Notes: generated by a model not told the origin, from the sequence alone. 64,000 nucleotides of DNA from Actinomyces oris (GCF_001937445.1 NZ_MSKS01000003.1:49855-113854); one strand, 5' to 3'; counted from the stretch's first letter, positions 33,544-43,610 are shown. Translations and numbers: made by a program.

Positions 33544-36273
33544 ATGGAATCATCAGGGCCTGCCGAGTCCCGGTCTGTATCGGTCTTCGTTGCTCCGCCG
33601 AGCCAACGGCCTGTTCTGTCCGCGCTGGTCGATCTGTCCGCCGCCGGGCTGCTCGCTCCCTTCGCCTGGATCGAGAGCGACGGCGAGCCGGACAAGGCTG
33701 CGGACCGCTACGACCCCGTCGCCGTGCGGGCCGATCACGGGCAGGTGGCAGTGAGCACCTTCTCCCGGATCGTCAACCGTCATGACCTGGAAACGGTCCG
33801 GCTGCTCGTCGTCGTTCCTGTGGGGCATCCCGCTCAGGACGCCCTGCCCGCCAGCGCGGAGCAGTTCTATCAGCTCCTGGGGGTGCCGCAGCACGCGCGC
33901 CGGGAGAGCCTGCGGGTCATGGTCCCCTACTCCGCGCAGCCGCTGCCCGCCGAGCTGGGGCGCATCGGTTGGCGCAAGATCATGCTCTCCCCGGAGTCCA
34001 CCTCCGATCCGGCCTACAGCGCCATCCCGTGGTGGACCAGGCCGGAGACGATACCGGGAGCAGCAGCGGTCGGTCTGGCGGTGCAGGCCGGTCTGTGCGG
34101 GGCCGTCAATGCAGCGCCGCATGACGGACAGCGTGAGGACGTCTCCTACGACATCAACGTCGTGCGCAGCTTCGTCCGTATCGTCGACGCCCACAGCGTG
34201 GAGGACCAGCTGCGCCGTCAGGTCACTGAGGTCGGAGAGAGCTTCCCGCAACCCACCCGCGCCGACACCGGTGTCCGGGTCCCGGCGTACGCGGATCCCG
34301 AGGCCAGAGTCGCCGCTGTGGCACAGGCCTGGCAGGAGCGCCACATCCACTCGTTGAGGCGTCCTCAGGTGCCGATGCCCGAACGCGCCGGTGCGCGCCG
34401 CATGGGGGCCCTCGAGGCGCTCAAGCTCTTCTTCTCCTTCCTGGCCAAGGCGCTCATCGGAGCTCCTGGCGAATGGCTCCGCAGTCGTGTGCGGGCCGCC
34501 AAGGCCTCGATAGCCTCCGCAGTGGCGTCGGCGGTCTTCGGCGAAGGATCCGCGGTGCGGGTCGTCGTCGGAGGCGTGGACTCCAACGGGCGGACCGTTG
34601 GCTGGAACGAGCTGACTGATGCGGCCAGGCGCGCCAGCGACACGTTGCCCGCGGACTTCCCGCGGTCGGGTCAACCCGTCCAACGGGATTTCGGGGCCTT
34701 GTGGCAGGACCTGGTCTCAGGAACGATCGCCCTGCTGGACGGCTCGGCCCACTCGTCGCTGGGCATCCAGGCCTACGAGGGGTACCTGCCGCGGCGTGAC
34801 GCCATCGCTGCGCCTCCCGGCCCGAGGAGTCGCATCGAGCTCACTGAGCCACTGGGCGACCTGCCGGCCGGCACCGTGCTCCACTCCTGGGACCAGCTCG
34901 AGGTCGACCGCGTCCGCACCTATCTGCAGCAGCTCTCTCAGTCCCAGCACTCCCAGGCCCCAGAGGCGGCACGCCGGCTTGCGGAGATAGACCGGTGGCG
35001 AGCCGACAACAGCCGTCGCCTCCTCCCGCGCCTGGGTGCCGTCCTCTCCAGCTGCTTCACCTCCACCAGGAACGACGTCGCCGCCCTGTCCCACGAGCTC
35101 CAGTCGCTTCTCGGGCAGGAGCCCGGCGGGGAGCTGGAGCAGCGTCAGCGCAGGCTGGCCAGAATTCTGCGTCTGTTCCTGCTGGTCCTCGCGATCGTCC
35201 TGGTGGTTCTGGTGGTGAGCAAGGCCATGGGCCGCATTGGCTGGCTGTACTTCGCGCTCCTTGCGGTCGTGACGATCATCGGGTGGCTGGCCATCTCGAT
35301 ATCAACCTTCGTGTCGCAGCAGCGCGAGGTCTTCCGAATCCTGTTCAGGATCGAGGAACGCGACCAGCGCATCCCCCTGCTCACCGCGAACCTCCGTCTG
35401 GCGGTGGAGGACCTCGCCGCCCAGGGGGCCGCGTACTCACAGTTCAGGCGCTGGGCGACGATCGTCTCCGCCTTCTTGGACGACCCGCTCGGGGCACGTG
35501 ACACAGGACCTAACCGAACCTCGCAGAAGGTTGCGCTCCCTGAGGCCATCCAGCGGGTCGAGGCAGAAGCCTCGCCCGAGCACCTCGCCGATGCCGCCGC
35601 CTCCTTGCGCACCAGCGTCTTCACCGTCGGCTGGCTCACCCAGGCCTGGGAGACGATGCGGGCCGGCATCGGCGCGGACCTGGACCCTGAGCAGCGCAAC
35701 CGTCTTGCGACCCGGCAGCTGGTGCTGACGGCGGAGTCCGGTGAGGCGGGAAGCGCCTTGAGCAACTGGGCGCAGGGTCTGCAGACCAAGGGGGTGCGCT
35801 CGGGCCAGGCGGGTCGTATCTGGCAGAAGTGCCTGGCGATCCTCTCGGGGGACCAGGGCCCCGACCCCCGGCTCACGGTGGTGACTCCCTCGGGGGAGCG
35901 GCGTCAGGTCTCCGCCTACTGCCACGATCTGACGACCGGGGGCTCACGATCAGTGGTGCTCGATATTCTCGGGCCGGTGGCCCGTTCAGGGCCGCAGTCC
36001 CTGACAGTGCCCGACCAGTCCTGGCTCAGCCAGTGGAATGACGGGCTGTCTCCCACGATGGTGCTGGTCGAAACCACGAACCCGATTGCGCCGGCTGACT
36101 TCATCTACCCGGATCATGACCAGAGCCCGAGTGGCCCGCTCGCCGGGATGGACTACTTCAACGTCGGACGGGACCAGACGGCGCCTCCGGCCGGCGCCGG
36201 TTCCTCCTCCAACGGGGCTCCGGGCGATACGCCCACAGGGCCGGAATCCTTGTCCGGTCCTCTCGAGTACTAG
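33544..36273 (+). CDS. Two-TM protein of the tubulin/GTPase cluster, unknown family
   Basis: About 909 residues, starting MESSGPAESRSVSVFVAPPS directly after the tubulin-like stop (TGACATG). The N-terminal 200 residues look alpha/beta. A long helical middle follows. Two adjacent TM segments lie at about 543-563 (FLLVLAIVLVVLVVSKAM) and 571-592 (LYFALLAVVTIIGWLAI). The C-terminal 315 residues are soluble and end in a Gly/Ser/Pro tail. The hairpin membrane anchor suggests a platform linking the tubulin-like protein to the membrane. That is inference from order and topology. I recognise no domain. Confidence 0.75.
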   Translation: MESSGPAESRSVSVFVAPPSQRPVLSALVDLSAAGLLAPFAWIESDGEPDKAADRYDPVAVRADHGQVAVSTFSRIVNRHDLETVRLLVVVPVGHPAQDALPASAEQFYQLLGVPQHARRESLRVMVPYSAQPLPAELGRIGWRKIMLSPESTSDPAYSAIPWWTRPETIPGAAAVGLAVQAGLCGAVNAAPHDGQREDVSYDINVVRSFVRIVDAHSVEDQLRRQVTEVGESFPQPTRADTGVRVPAYADPEARVAAVAQAWQERHIHSLRRPQVPMPERAGARRMGALEALKLFFSFLAKALIGAPGEWLRSRVRAAKASIASAVASAVFGEGSAVRVVVGGVDSNGRTVGWNELTDAARRASDTLPADFPRSGQPVQRDFGALWQDLVSGTIALLDGSAHSSLGIQAYEGYLPRRDAIAAPPGPRSRIELTEPLGDLPAGTVLHSWDQLEVDRVRTYLQQLSQSQHSQAPEAARRLAEIDRWRADNSRRLLPRLGAVLSSCFTSTRNDVAALSHELQSLLGQEPGGELEQRQRRLARILRLFLLVLAIVLVVLVVSKAMGRIGWLYFALLAVVTIIGWLAISISTFVSQQREVFRILFRIEERDQRIPLLTANLRLAVEDLAAQGAAYSQFRRWATIVSAFLDDPLGARDTGPNRTSQKVALPEAIQRVEAEASPEHLADAAASLRTSVFTVGWLTQAWETMRAGIGADLDPEQRNRLATRQLVLTAESGEAGSALSNWAQGLQTKGVRSGQAGRIWQKCLAILSGDQGPDPRLTVVTPSGERRQVSAYCHDLTTGGSRSVVLDILGPVARSGPQSLTVPDQSWLSQWNDGLSPTMVLVETTNPIAPADFIYPDHDQSPSGPLAGMDYFNVGRDQTAPPAGAGSSSNGAPGDTPTGPESLSGPLEY

Positions 36274-36362
36274 TGGGCAACGGGCCGCGCCCGAGCACAT
36301 CGACCGTGGCGGCGTCACTGAGCCCGTTGCCCCCTCACATACCGATCCTGAGGACACTCATT

Positions 36363-38567
36363 ATGGCTATCACTTTTCGTGAATTCACGCATGCAATGAC
36401 GCAATGGATGACCGAGGCACCCGAGGAGGTCAAGCAGAACCTCCGTGCCTCGTCATGGAAGTCCCTCATGCTCACCGGCAAGGATGTCGACGGCGGAACG
36501 GTCTTCTCCCCTCAGGAGATCGTCGACCGCGTGCTGGACGGGAACGATGAGCTGACCATGACCGTGGCCCTGCCGGTTGCGCTCATGCTCAACAGGAGGT
36601 TCGGTCCCAAGAACGGGATCAGTGTCCAGGTGGAGGAGCAGGGGGCCGACGTCGGTGACCCTCTGCCCGAGGGCGCCCCCTCGCCTGACGCGCACGGCAT
36701 GCAGGAGGCCACCAACGAGGAGCCGACGCCGCAGCCGGACCAGGCCTCGCAGGCCCCTTCCGATGAGGAGACGATCGACTGGATCTTTCCCGCCTACGAC
36801 TATTCTCGCGAGGATCTTGACCGGCCTGAGGAAGGAGGGCGGGTCCCGGTCACCGTCAGTGACGTCGGAGGCAGCCTGCGCTACACCTGGCCCGACGCGG
36901 GACAGTCCGAGGTCTATCGGGTGGTCATCTCGGACCTGGAGGATCCCTATAGCCCGGATGACTTCGACGAGGCGGCTGTTACCGAGGGGCTGAACGCACT
37001 GGACTCGGCCCCGTGGACAACGGCTGTGCGCTTCGTCACCGTATGGGGCTACGAGCGCCTTGGCGATGGCGAGAAGTATCTGGGGCAGTGCCGGCGAGTC
37101 GCCAGTCGCGTCGTCGTTCACCCTGTGGCGCAGTGGTCCCTGAGCTTCAACTCCGAGTCCCGGTGCGTTGACGCCTCCTGGGAACCTCCGGTGGCTCCCC
37201 CCGGGGCCACGGTGAAGGTGCGTACCGCCCGCCTTCCTCTGGAACAACCCGTAGGGCGTTATCTGCGCGGGAGCGCCTGGCTCAGCTGCGAGATCCCGAA
37301 TAATGGAGCAGGGTTTCAGGATTCTGAGAATCTCGTGGGGGGAAAGCAGTACAACTACGTTGCCGCCGTCGAGGCCCAGATCTCGGGGGAGACCTACACC
37401 TCCACGCCGATGCGCCAGCAGATCACTCCCGAGGTGGAGCGCGAGAAGATCGTCGACCTGGCCATCGCTGACGACGAAGGGGGCGACCCGGCGCGCGGAT
37501 CGGCTCTGAGACTCACGTGGACCCAGCTGTCTCAGTCCTCCGTGACGGTCTACCGCACTCAGAGGCCCGTGGACCCGGCGGCATCCGATCGAGCCACGGT
37601 TCCCGAGGAGGCACTGGCGAGCGCGGGCCTTCCCCAGGATGCGGCTATCACCGCGGCCGCAGGCATCGAGGAGCTCGACACTCCCGCCCGGCAGCTGCGC
37701 ACGATCTCTGCGGTTCCATGGCCTGATGGGCACGAGTGGGACACCATCTACTTCACCCCGGTGACCTTCCACGGTGACGGGGAGGTGACGATCGGGACGA
37801 CCGCCCAGCGCAAACGCGCCACCAGCATCGAGAACGTCACGCTGACTCGCCGTCTGAACTGGGATCTGGTGACATTCACCTGGCCGGGCGATGCGACTCT
37901 TGTGGAGCTGCGCATGACGGCTCCGGACGCCCCGTTCGATGCCTCGACAACGCCTTTCATGTCCGTGACCCATGAGGACTACCAGGCTGATGGTGGCTGC
38001 GTCATCAAGAACGGCCTGCCCGCTCCCGGCGGGTGCCTCCACCTCAATGCGATCACCTACATGTCCGGCACCCAGATCTCCTCACCCCCAGTGAGTATCG
38101 AGGTTCCCTCATTGTGGACCTACCAGTACTCTCTCAAGTGGCCGGGTGACGTGAAGGTCATGGGCGGTTTCATGCGTCAAGCGGTGGCGCGTTTCGGGCA
38201 TACCGTCGTGGAGGTCACCGTTGAGGCCCTCAGGGGGGTTCCTGATCAGTCAGGAGCCATCGGGCTGACGCTGCTGCACAACCCCTCGCACCTTCCTCTC
38301 CACGCCGCCGACGGGCAGAGGGTCGGCTTGTTCCTGGAGCGCCCCACCAAGGACAACCACCCGCAGGCTGAAACGTCTGTCCAGGTGCCGCCTAACGGAC
38401 AACCGCTGTCACTATGGTTCGATCACTCGAAATTCCCTGCCGGATACTTCCGGCTGGTTGTCGACTCCTATCCGCTGAGCGCCATTGACGAGAAGGCTCG
38501 GCATCTGGCGCTCGAGCACTTCGGTCTGGTCGATCCGTCACTCTCGGATCTCATCAAGAAGGGGTGA
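36363..38567 (+). CDS. Beta-rich repeat protein of the tubulin/GTPase cluster
   Basis: About 734 residues, starting MAITFREFTHAMTQWMTEAP. Residues 1-80 are helical with EEVKQNLRASSWKSLM. An acidic Pro/Gln linker follows. From about residue 150 onward the protein has repeated FN3-like beta-sandwich stretches (LRYTWPDAGQSEVYRVVI, CVDASWEPPVAPPGATVKVR, RLTWTQLSQSSVTVYRT, WDLVTFTWPGDATLVELRM). No signal peptide or TM is visible, so these sandwiches are cytoplasmic, which is unusual for FN3-like modules. The stop overlaps the GTGA of the next gene. Function is unknown, probably a scaffold. Confidence 0.72.
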   Translation: MAITFREFTHAMTQWMTEAPEEVKQNLRASSWKSLMLTGKDVDGGTVFSPQEIVDRVLDGNDELTMTVALPVALMLNRRFGPKNGISVQVEEQGADVGDPLPEGAPSPDAHGMQEATNEEPTPQPDQASQAPSDEETIDWIFPAYDYSREDLDRPEEGGRVPVTVSDVGGSLRYTWPDAGQSEVYRVVISDLEDPYSPDDFDEAAVTEGLNALDSAPWTTAVRFVTVWGYERLGDGEKYLGQCRRVASRVVVHPVAQWSLSFNSESRCVDASWEPPVAPPGATVKVRTARLPLEQPVGRYLRGSAWLSCEIPNNGAGFQDSENLVGGKQYNYVAAVEAQISGETYTSTPMRQQITPEVEREKIVDLAIADDEGGDPARGSALRLTWTQLSQSSVTVYRTQRPVDPAASDRATVPEEALASAGLPQDAAITAAAGIEELDTPARQLRTISAVPWPDGHEWDTIYFTPVTFHGDGEVTIGTTAQRKRATSIENVTLTRRLNWDLVTFTWPGDATLVELRMTAPDAPFDASTTPFMSVTHEDYQADGGCVIKNGLPAPGGCLHLNAITYMSGTQISSPPVSIEVPSLWTYQYSLKWPGDVKVMGGFMRQAVARFGHTVVEVTVEALRGVPDQSGAIGLTLLHNPSHLPLHAADGQRVGLFLERPTKDNHPQAETSVQVPPNGQPLSLWFDHSKFPAGYFRLVVDSYPLSAIDEKARHLALEHFGLVDPSLSDLIKKG

Positions 38568-38572
38568 CCCTT

Positions 38573-41368
38573 GTGGGAGACGACTCTGATCCGAATGTCG
38601 GTTTGATGTCGGGATGCGAGCAGCTTCTCTACACCAATGTCGATCATGTCGTTGACGGGGTAGAGCGCTCGGGGTGGCAGACAATGGCGCACTCTCCCGG
38701 CCTGAGCGAAGACGATGCAAGCACGCTGTATACGCTGATCGACCCCACCCTCACCCCCGTGACGCCCCTGTCCGGATTCCCCACGGAGCAGGAGGTGGCG
38801 GCAGCTGATCGACGCCTGGCGCAGTTCTCGACGGACAAGGGCCTGGTACTCGTCCACACCGCCCCGGCGGGGAACGACACAACGGGACGGCCCAACACCA
38901 TGACTCATGTGGTGCTTGTCAAGCACCATGAACCGGCGCCCGACCTGCGGACCATTGACCTGTGGAGATCACTCGGATGGGTGACTCCCTTCGGGCCCGA
39001 GCAGGTGAGGCAGGCGGAGCTGCCCGACCCGGCGTCACTGCAACCCGGCGCCAGCGTCGACGATGACACGGTGGCCGAGTTCCTCTCCGACGGTTCACGG
39101 AGCCCGGCCCTCGTCGCCATGGCCGATGCTCTCGAGCCGGGGCTGCTCCAGGCGATCCGTGCCCGATGGGATGGTGGCCTCCCGTCTGACCGGTCAAGCA
39201 GGAGGAACACCGTGATCCTCGCAGTGTCCTCGACCGATGAAGCCGCCCTGTGGATCGGCGCGCTGCTGCGCACCTGTGCCCCAGCCACCGGGCGGTACCT
39301 GAGCTACTCCGTCCTTCAGAGGATCCTGACGCCCTCGGACGTCGAGATGCTCGTGCAGTCTCGTATCGACGTGGCCTGCGTTCCGAGACAGGACCTGAAG
39401 AACATGGGGGAGTCTCGAGCGGGCCTGATCGTCATCGACCCGAACGAGGGCGGCGCCGTCGAGCCGGCGCCAACGACGTCGTGGGGACGCCTGGTGGCCT
39501 TGATGAGTCAGGATCTGGGAGCGTGGGTCGCCGCCTACGAAGGGATGAAGGACGTCCTCAGCCTTCTGCCCGATCATTCCGATCTCAGCCCGGGGTGGCC
39601 GCTGGCCGCGGCCGAGGCCTGCGATCCTGGGCTCCTCGGGCCTCAGCAGGAGGGGACGCCGCGCTCTTCACAGGACGTGGCGGCGCGCACGCAGGACGAG
39701 GCGGAGCTCATCGAGGTTGAGCTCGTGTCGTGCTATCCCAGGTCCATGGTCGGTAACGACTACCTCGCGGCCGTGGTGACTGATCGCGTACTCGGTTCAT
39801 CAACGCGGAGCCCTGCCGCCTGGTATGAGCGACTCTCTCAGATTCCCCGCTGGGCGCCAGTGAGTGGACTCGTCAGCGGGCTCTGCGAACGTTACCTCGA
39901 TGCCGCGTGCCGTGAGGTCCGGTGGCTGACCGACCTCGAGCGCCCCGTCTCCGAGCAGGCCAACCGTTGCCTGCGTGAGTGGAGCGGGATGCCGGAGCAT
40001 CGCTCCGCGGTCGATGCGGCACTTGCGCACGCCAAAGAGCGTGTCGAGGCCGAGCAGCCGGGAACTGCTGGGAGCCTGCGCGTCTTGGATCGCATGCTCC
40101 GCGAGCACGTCAACGTCTCAACCAGGACATGCGATGTTCTCCTGCAAGGAGACGCCGACATGATGCAGCCGGCCGCCAACGGTTCCCGTGAGCAGCGTGA
40201 GATTCTTGCTGTGCCGGCGATATCGCTCACCCGTAGCATGCTGGCCGACCGGGTGAACTGGCAGCTCGATAGTGAGGAGCACTCTGGGCGACTGAGGGTC
40301 CTGCCCAGTCTCAGTCCCGAGGTCCTGGACTGGTTGAGCCAGGACAACGAGCCCGGAAATCGAGTACAGATTGAAGCCCAGGTCGCTTTGACGAGGCTTG
40401 CCGCTGGTGGGAATGACGTCGGCCGGGCATGTCGCGCGCTGGAGCGTCTGGGAGGCCTCTTCAGGCTTCAACCCACGGTGGTCACGGCGCTGTCACAGCG
40501 GGCGACGCCCGACATGGTGCAGCACCTCCCTCATAGTTGTCAGAACTTCCACGAGATCTTCACCGAGGTCCTGGCCAGGAGCTATGACTCGAAGAATGTG
40601 GACAAGGTGGCCCGGACCTACCTCAACCGCCGCGGATTCACCGATCACTCCCTGACTACCAGGCTGGATCACCGTTTCTCCCCTTCTGCTGCCATGAGCC
40701 TGGTCGTGCTCAGTCGGAAGATGCCTCTGATGAGCAAGCTGGGCGTCGATGCCGCCCTGACCTACGCTGGAAACATCCTGATCGCCATCTGTGCGTTGGC
40801 GGCTCAACGTCAAGACCTCAACCGCGAATCGGTGCATCAGGCGATGATCAAGGCCCTGGGAGTGCTGCTGGCCGGAGTCTGGGGTGGCAGGCGCGTCGTT
40901 CTTGAGGACGTCGTCTTGAGAGGCAACGGTCCCGAGGTTCGGTTGGTGAATCAGAAGCTGGAGCAGGTGATGACGGAGCTTCCTGATGTTCTCCAACGTC
41001 ACCCGGAGTACCTGGTCGCCGACGAGGATAACGGGTTGGGTGTACTGATACCGCCCCTGGTTCGGAACCTCTATTTCAGCAGTGGCGTTCGCATGTCCGA
41101 AGACATGGGGGCCCTGGTTGATGCGCAGGTGAGTCAGCTGGAGCGAGTTGAAATGCAGTCCTCCGCCCTGTTCTCAGGTAAGGACGACGCGGCTTTAGCG
41201 ACAGCTCGTGCTGTTATCGCTCGCGGTGGTGCTAGGGGGGTCGAGCTGTCACGACCGATTCTTTATGGCCTGTTCAATAATGATGCCGGGGCGCGCCGCT
41301 GGGTCGATAAGACCCTGCTGTCGGCTGCGGGGCGTGGCTCCGGAAGTCGTCGGAGGATACTGAGATGA
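38573..41368 (+). CDS. GTPase-associated protein 1 (GAP1)-like protein
   Basis: About 931 residues. The N-terminal region (SGCEQLLYTNVDHVVDGVERSGWQ, in part, then AHSPGLSEDDASTLYTLI) matches the N-terminal domain of GAP1 proteins, which accompany double-GTPases in predicted conflict systems. A middle domain with AVSSTDEAALWIGALLRTCA and ISYSVLQRI-like text (YLSYSVLQRILTPSDVEML) and a long helical C-terminal domain follow. GAP1 is thought to couple to the GTPase, but no activity has been shown to my knowledge. A GTG at 38564 overlapping the previous stop is also possible. GAAGGGG (about 38558-38564) is better spaced for the GTG at 38573. Confidence 0.78.
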   Translation: MGDDSDPNVGLMSGCEQLLYTNVDHVVDGVERSGWQTMAHSPGLSEDDASTLYTLIDPTLTPVTPLSGFPTEQEVAAADRRLAQFSTDKGLVLVHTAPAGNDTTGRPNTMTHVVLVKHHEPAPDLRTIDLWRSLGWVTPFGPEQVRQAELPDPASLQPGASVDDDTVAEFLSDGSRSPALVAMADALEPGLLQAIRARWDGGLPSDRSSRRNTVILAVSSTDEAALWIGALLRTCAPATGRYLSYSVLQRILTPSDVEMLVQSRIDVACVPRQDLKNMGESRAGLIVIDPNEGGAVEPAPTTSWGRLVALMSQDLGAWVAAYEGMKDVLSLLPDHSDLSPGWPLAAAEACDPGLLGPQQEGTPRSSQDVAARTQDEAELIEVELVSCYPRSMVGNDYLAAVVTDRVLGSSTRSPAAWYERLSQIPRWAPVSGLVSGLCERYLDAACREVRWLTDLERPVSEQANRCLREWSGMPEHRSAVDAALAHAKERVEAEQPGTAGSLRVLDRMLREHVNVSTRTCDVLLQGDADMMQPAANGSREQREILAVPAISLTRSMLADRVNWQLDSEEHSGRLRVLPSLSPEVLDWLSQDNEPGNRVQIEAQVALTRLAAGGNDVGRACRALERLGGLFRLQPTVVTALSQRATPDMVQHLPHSCQNFHEIFTEVLARSYDSKNVDKVARTYLNRRGFTDHSLTTRLDHRFSPSAAMSLVVLSRKMPLMSKLGVDAALTYAGNILIAICALAAQRQDLNRESVHQAMIKALGVLLAGVWGGRRVVLEDVVLRGNGPEVRLVNQKLEQVMTELPDVLQRHPEYLVADEDNGLGVLIPPLVRNLYFSSGVRMSEDMGALVDAQVSQLERVEMQSSALFSGKDDAALATARAVIARGGARGVELSRPILYGLFNNDAGARRWVDKTLLSAAGRGSGSRRRILR

Positions 41369-41398
41369 TACTGAGACTGCCGTGGGAAAGGAAAGCCA

Positions 41399-42322
41399 AT
41401 GCCTGACATCCTCGCCAGTGGACAGTGGAAAGAGTTCTCGGTGAGCAATCGAGGCGCTCTTGAGATCGGTCTGGTCGCTCCCGTGCCCGCCACCTTGGAG
41501 GTCGTGGGCACCTCGAGTGCTCCGAAGTATCTCGGGGCTTCGCGCGATGCCGTCGCGTTCCCCGGAAGAGCGGTCTCGGCTGAGCGGCCCGTCATCGTTC
41601 GTGCCAACGCGTCATCCCAGGAGGCTTTCCCCGGCGACTGCGTCGTCGACCTGTCCTTCGACGCCGCCGGCGGGGAGCACGCCTACCTCATCAGGGCAAT
41701 CCCGGTGGCGGGCCAGGCCAGTGCCCCCCTCCTCCAGCTCACGCTGGAGGGTGGGGCGATTCGTGTCCGTCCAGGTGAGGGAGGTGCGGCGACGCTCGGG
41801 CTGGGGGGCTGGTGCGCCAAGCGCAGGCAGGAGTCCGGGGCGTCCTTGGTGCCGACGGTCACGGAGGTCGTCGTTGACGCCTCCGCGTCCATGGTGCAGC
41901 ACCGGCCCCGCGTGGAGTCGTTCCTGGACTTTGTGGCCGACTTGTACGCGGTTCTCGGCGTCGCTGCACCTCATGTACGTTCCCTCAGTGTCGGTGGCTC
42001 GGTCGATGCCTCGTCAAGGGGGATGGGCGGGGTCGGCTCGGTGCAGGTGGACCCCGATGCCCGGGGCAGGCGCATCGTCGTGACTGACATTCCCTTGGAG
42101 GCGGGGCGTTGCGAGTGCCTTGTCCTTGGCAGCCCGGAGATCGTTCGTGCGCTCGCCCCCCACAGCGGGGCGCCCTACTTCGTGCCCAATGGTGATGCGT
42201 GGAACGAGCTTCTGCGGGAGGATGCGGCTTTCACCTCGCAGACTCTCGCCACCATGGACCCCCTTCTGGACTGGCTCTCTCAGCCCGCTTCATCTAATGC
42301 GTCGATTGGAACGTCATCATGA
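41399..42322 (+). CDS. vWA-like protein of the double-GTPase cluster
   Basis: A 307-residue soluble protein. The first 150 residues are a beta-rich domain (GALEIGLVAPVPATLEVVG). The second part begins TEVVVDASASM, a DxSxS MIDAS start (D160, S162, S164), and continues as a short vWA-like fold to about residue 285. A helix-poor tail follows. GGAAAGGAAAG precedes the ATG. The stop overlaps the start of the GTPase gene by the sequence ATGA, so the two products are made together and probably interact. Confidence 0.75.
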   Translation: MPDILASGQWKEFSVSNRGALEIGLVAPVPATLEVVGTSSAPKYLGASRDAVAFPGRAVSAERPVIVRANASSQEAFPGDCVVDLSFDAAGGEHAYLIRAIPVAGQASAPLLQLTLEGGAIRVRPGEGGAATLGLGGWCAKRRQESGASLVPTVTEVVVDASASMVQHRPRVESFLDFVADLYAVLGVAAPHVRSLSVGGSVDASSRGMGGVGSVQVDPDARGRRIVVTDIPLEAGRCECLVLGSPEIVRALAPHSGAPYFVPNGDAWNELLREDAAFTSQTLATMDPLLDWLSQPASSNASIGTSS

Positions 42323-43509
42323 GTTCTGCGTGCCCGTACTGCTTCACTCCGATCTCTCCGTCCGAGATATTCCTGAGGTGCATCGGAGGGTGTGCTGAGG
42401 TCCCAGATCCTCAGGCCTCTGCCTACGCCGGTTATGAGATGAATCGCACTCCTTTCTACCGGGAGACTCTGAGGCAGGACGTCAAGGTTCTTCCGAGCGC
42501 TGTGAAGTGTCGGCGTTGCCAGTCGATGTGCGTGCAGGAGATCTGCGGCGTCTGCCATCGAGACCTTCCACAGGGCTGGCGCGATGCCAACGTGTTCACC
42601 ATGGCTATCACGGGAGCGCGAGGGGCGGGAAAATCCGTCTACATCGCCGTCATGGTCAATGTGCTGCGTCGATATGCGCAGGAGAGGGCGTGCACGGTGC
42701 AGCCATACACGCGCCGCACCCACGATGCCTACAATGCCATGTACTATCGGCCGCTGTTCAAAGAGAATGTGGCCATGGAAGGCACCCACCCGCTGGGTGT
42801 GGGGGCCTCCTTCGAGAGCGATCCTCTTATCTGGGAGGTCTCAGGGGCTCGATCGGGGCGTCTGTATATCGTGATGCGTGATGTTCCGGGCGAGGACATG
42901 GAGAACCTCACTGGTCGGCCGCCCGCGTTCAGCTTCCACGATCGAGCCGACCTGGTCATCTTCCTTTTCGACCCGATTCTGCTGGACTCGGTGCGTCAGG
43001 TGCTCTCCGGCATCATTCCGGACGTCGATAAGGGGAGACTGGGGGCGCGATCCGGGGAGGTGCTGCCGGCGATCTTGGGGCTCATGGAGTCCGGTCGGGC
43101 GCTCTTGGCCCTGACGGTCTCCAAGTTCGACTCCCTGCATCAGCTGCCCCAGGCGATGAGCCCGATGGCGCCGGCGCTGGCCAACCCGGCGGCACACATC
43201 AACCGGGATGACACCATGATCCTGGCCGGCATGCAGGAGCCTGACGCCGGTAGGGCGCTCATGGACGACCTCGATTTCCTGGACGCCGAGGTGAGGTCGC
43301 TGTTCCAGCTGATCGGAGAGAAGTCGGTGACGCTCCTGGCTGAGCAGGCGAAGGCGAACCGGCAGATCCATGAGTATCGGCACTTTGCCGTGTCTGCGGT
43401 CGGTGAGTCTCCGCGGCACAAGGGGCGGCTCACCGAACGAGGTATCTCCCCGTTCAGGGTGCTCGATCCGGTGCTGTGGGGCATGCACGTCAGGGGGCTG
43501 TCGTTGTGA
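42319..43509 (+). CDS. Zinc-ribbon double-GTPase (DO-GTPase2-type)
   Basis: A 396-residue TRAFAC-type P-loop GTPase. The N-terminus holds cysteine pairs typical of zinc ribbons: CPYC (5-8), C at about 20 and 24, CRRC and CGVC (about 68-83). The P-loop is GARGAGKS (G99-S106), the G3 motif DVPG (D188-G191), and the G4-like motif SKFD (K269, D271). The arrangement matches the DO-GTPase2 family that occurs with GAP1 and vWA partners. GTP hydrolysis is inferred. It closes the cluster, and the next gene begins 101 bases later. Confidence 0.82.
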   Translation: MSSACPYCFTPISPSEIFLRCIGGCAEVPDPQASAYAGYEMNRTPFYRETLRQDVKVLPSAVKCRRCQSMCVQEICGVCHRDLPQGWRDANVFTMAITGARGAGKSVYIAVMVNVLRRYAQERACTVQPYTRRTHDAYNAMYYRPLFKENVAMEGTHPLGVGASFESDPLIWEVSGARSGRLYIVMRDVPGEDMENLTGRPPAFSFHDRADLVIFLFDPILLDSVRQVLSGIIPDVDKGRLGARSGEVLPAILGLMESGRALLALTVSKFDSLHQLPQAMSPMAPALANPAAHINRDDTMILAGMQEPDAGRALMDDLDFLDAEVRSLFQLIGEKSVTLLAEQAKANRQIHEYRHFAVSAVGESPRHKGRLTERGISPFRVLDPVLWGMHVRGLSL

Positions 43510-43610
43510 CGCACTCGGCAAGGCCGTCGGCTCCTCGTGTCCGGGGCGCCGGTGGCGTAGCCTCGGGGTCGTAGCGACCCCATCGGTACCCTCAGGCAAG
43601 GAGCCTCATC

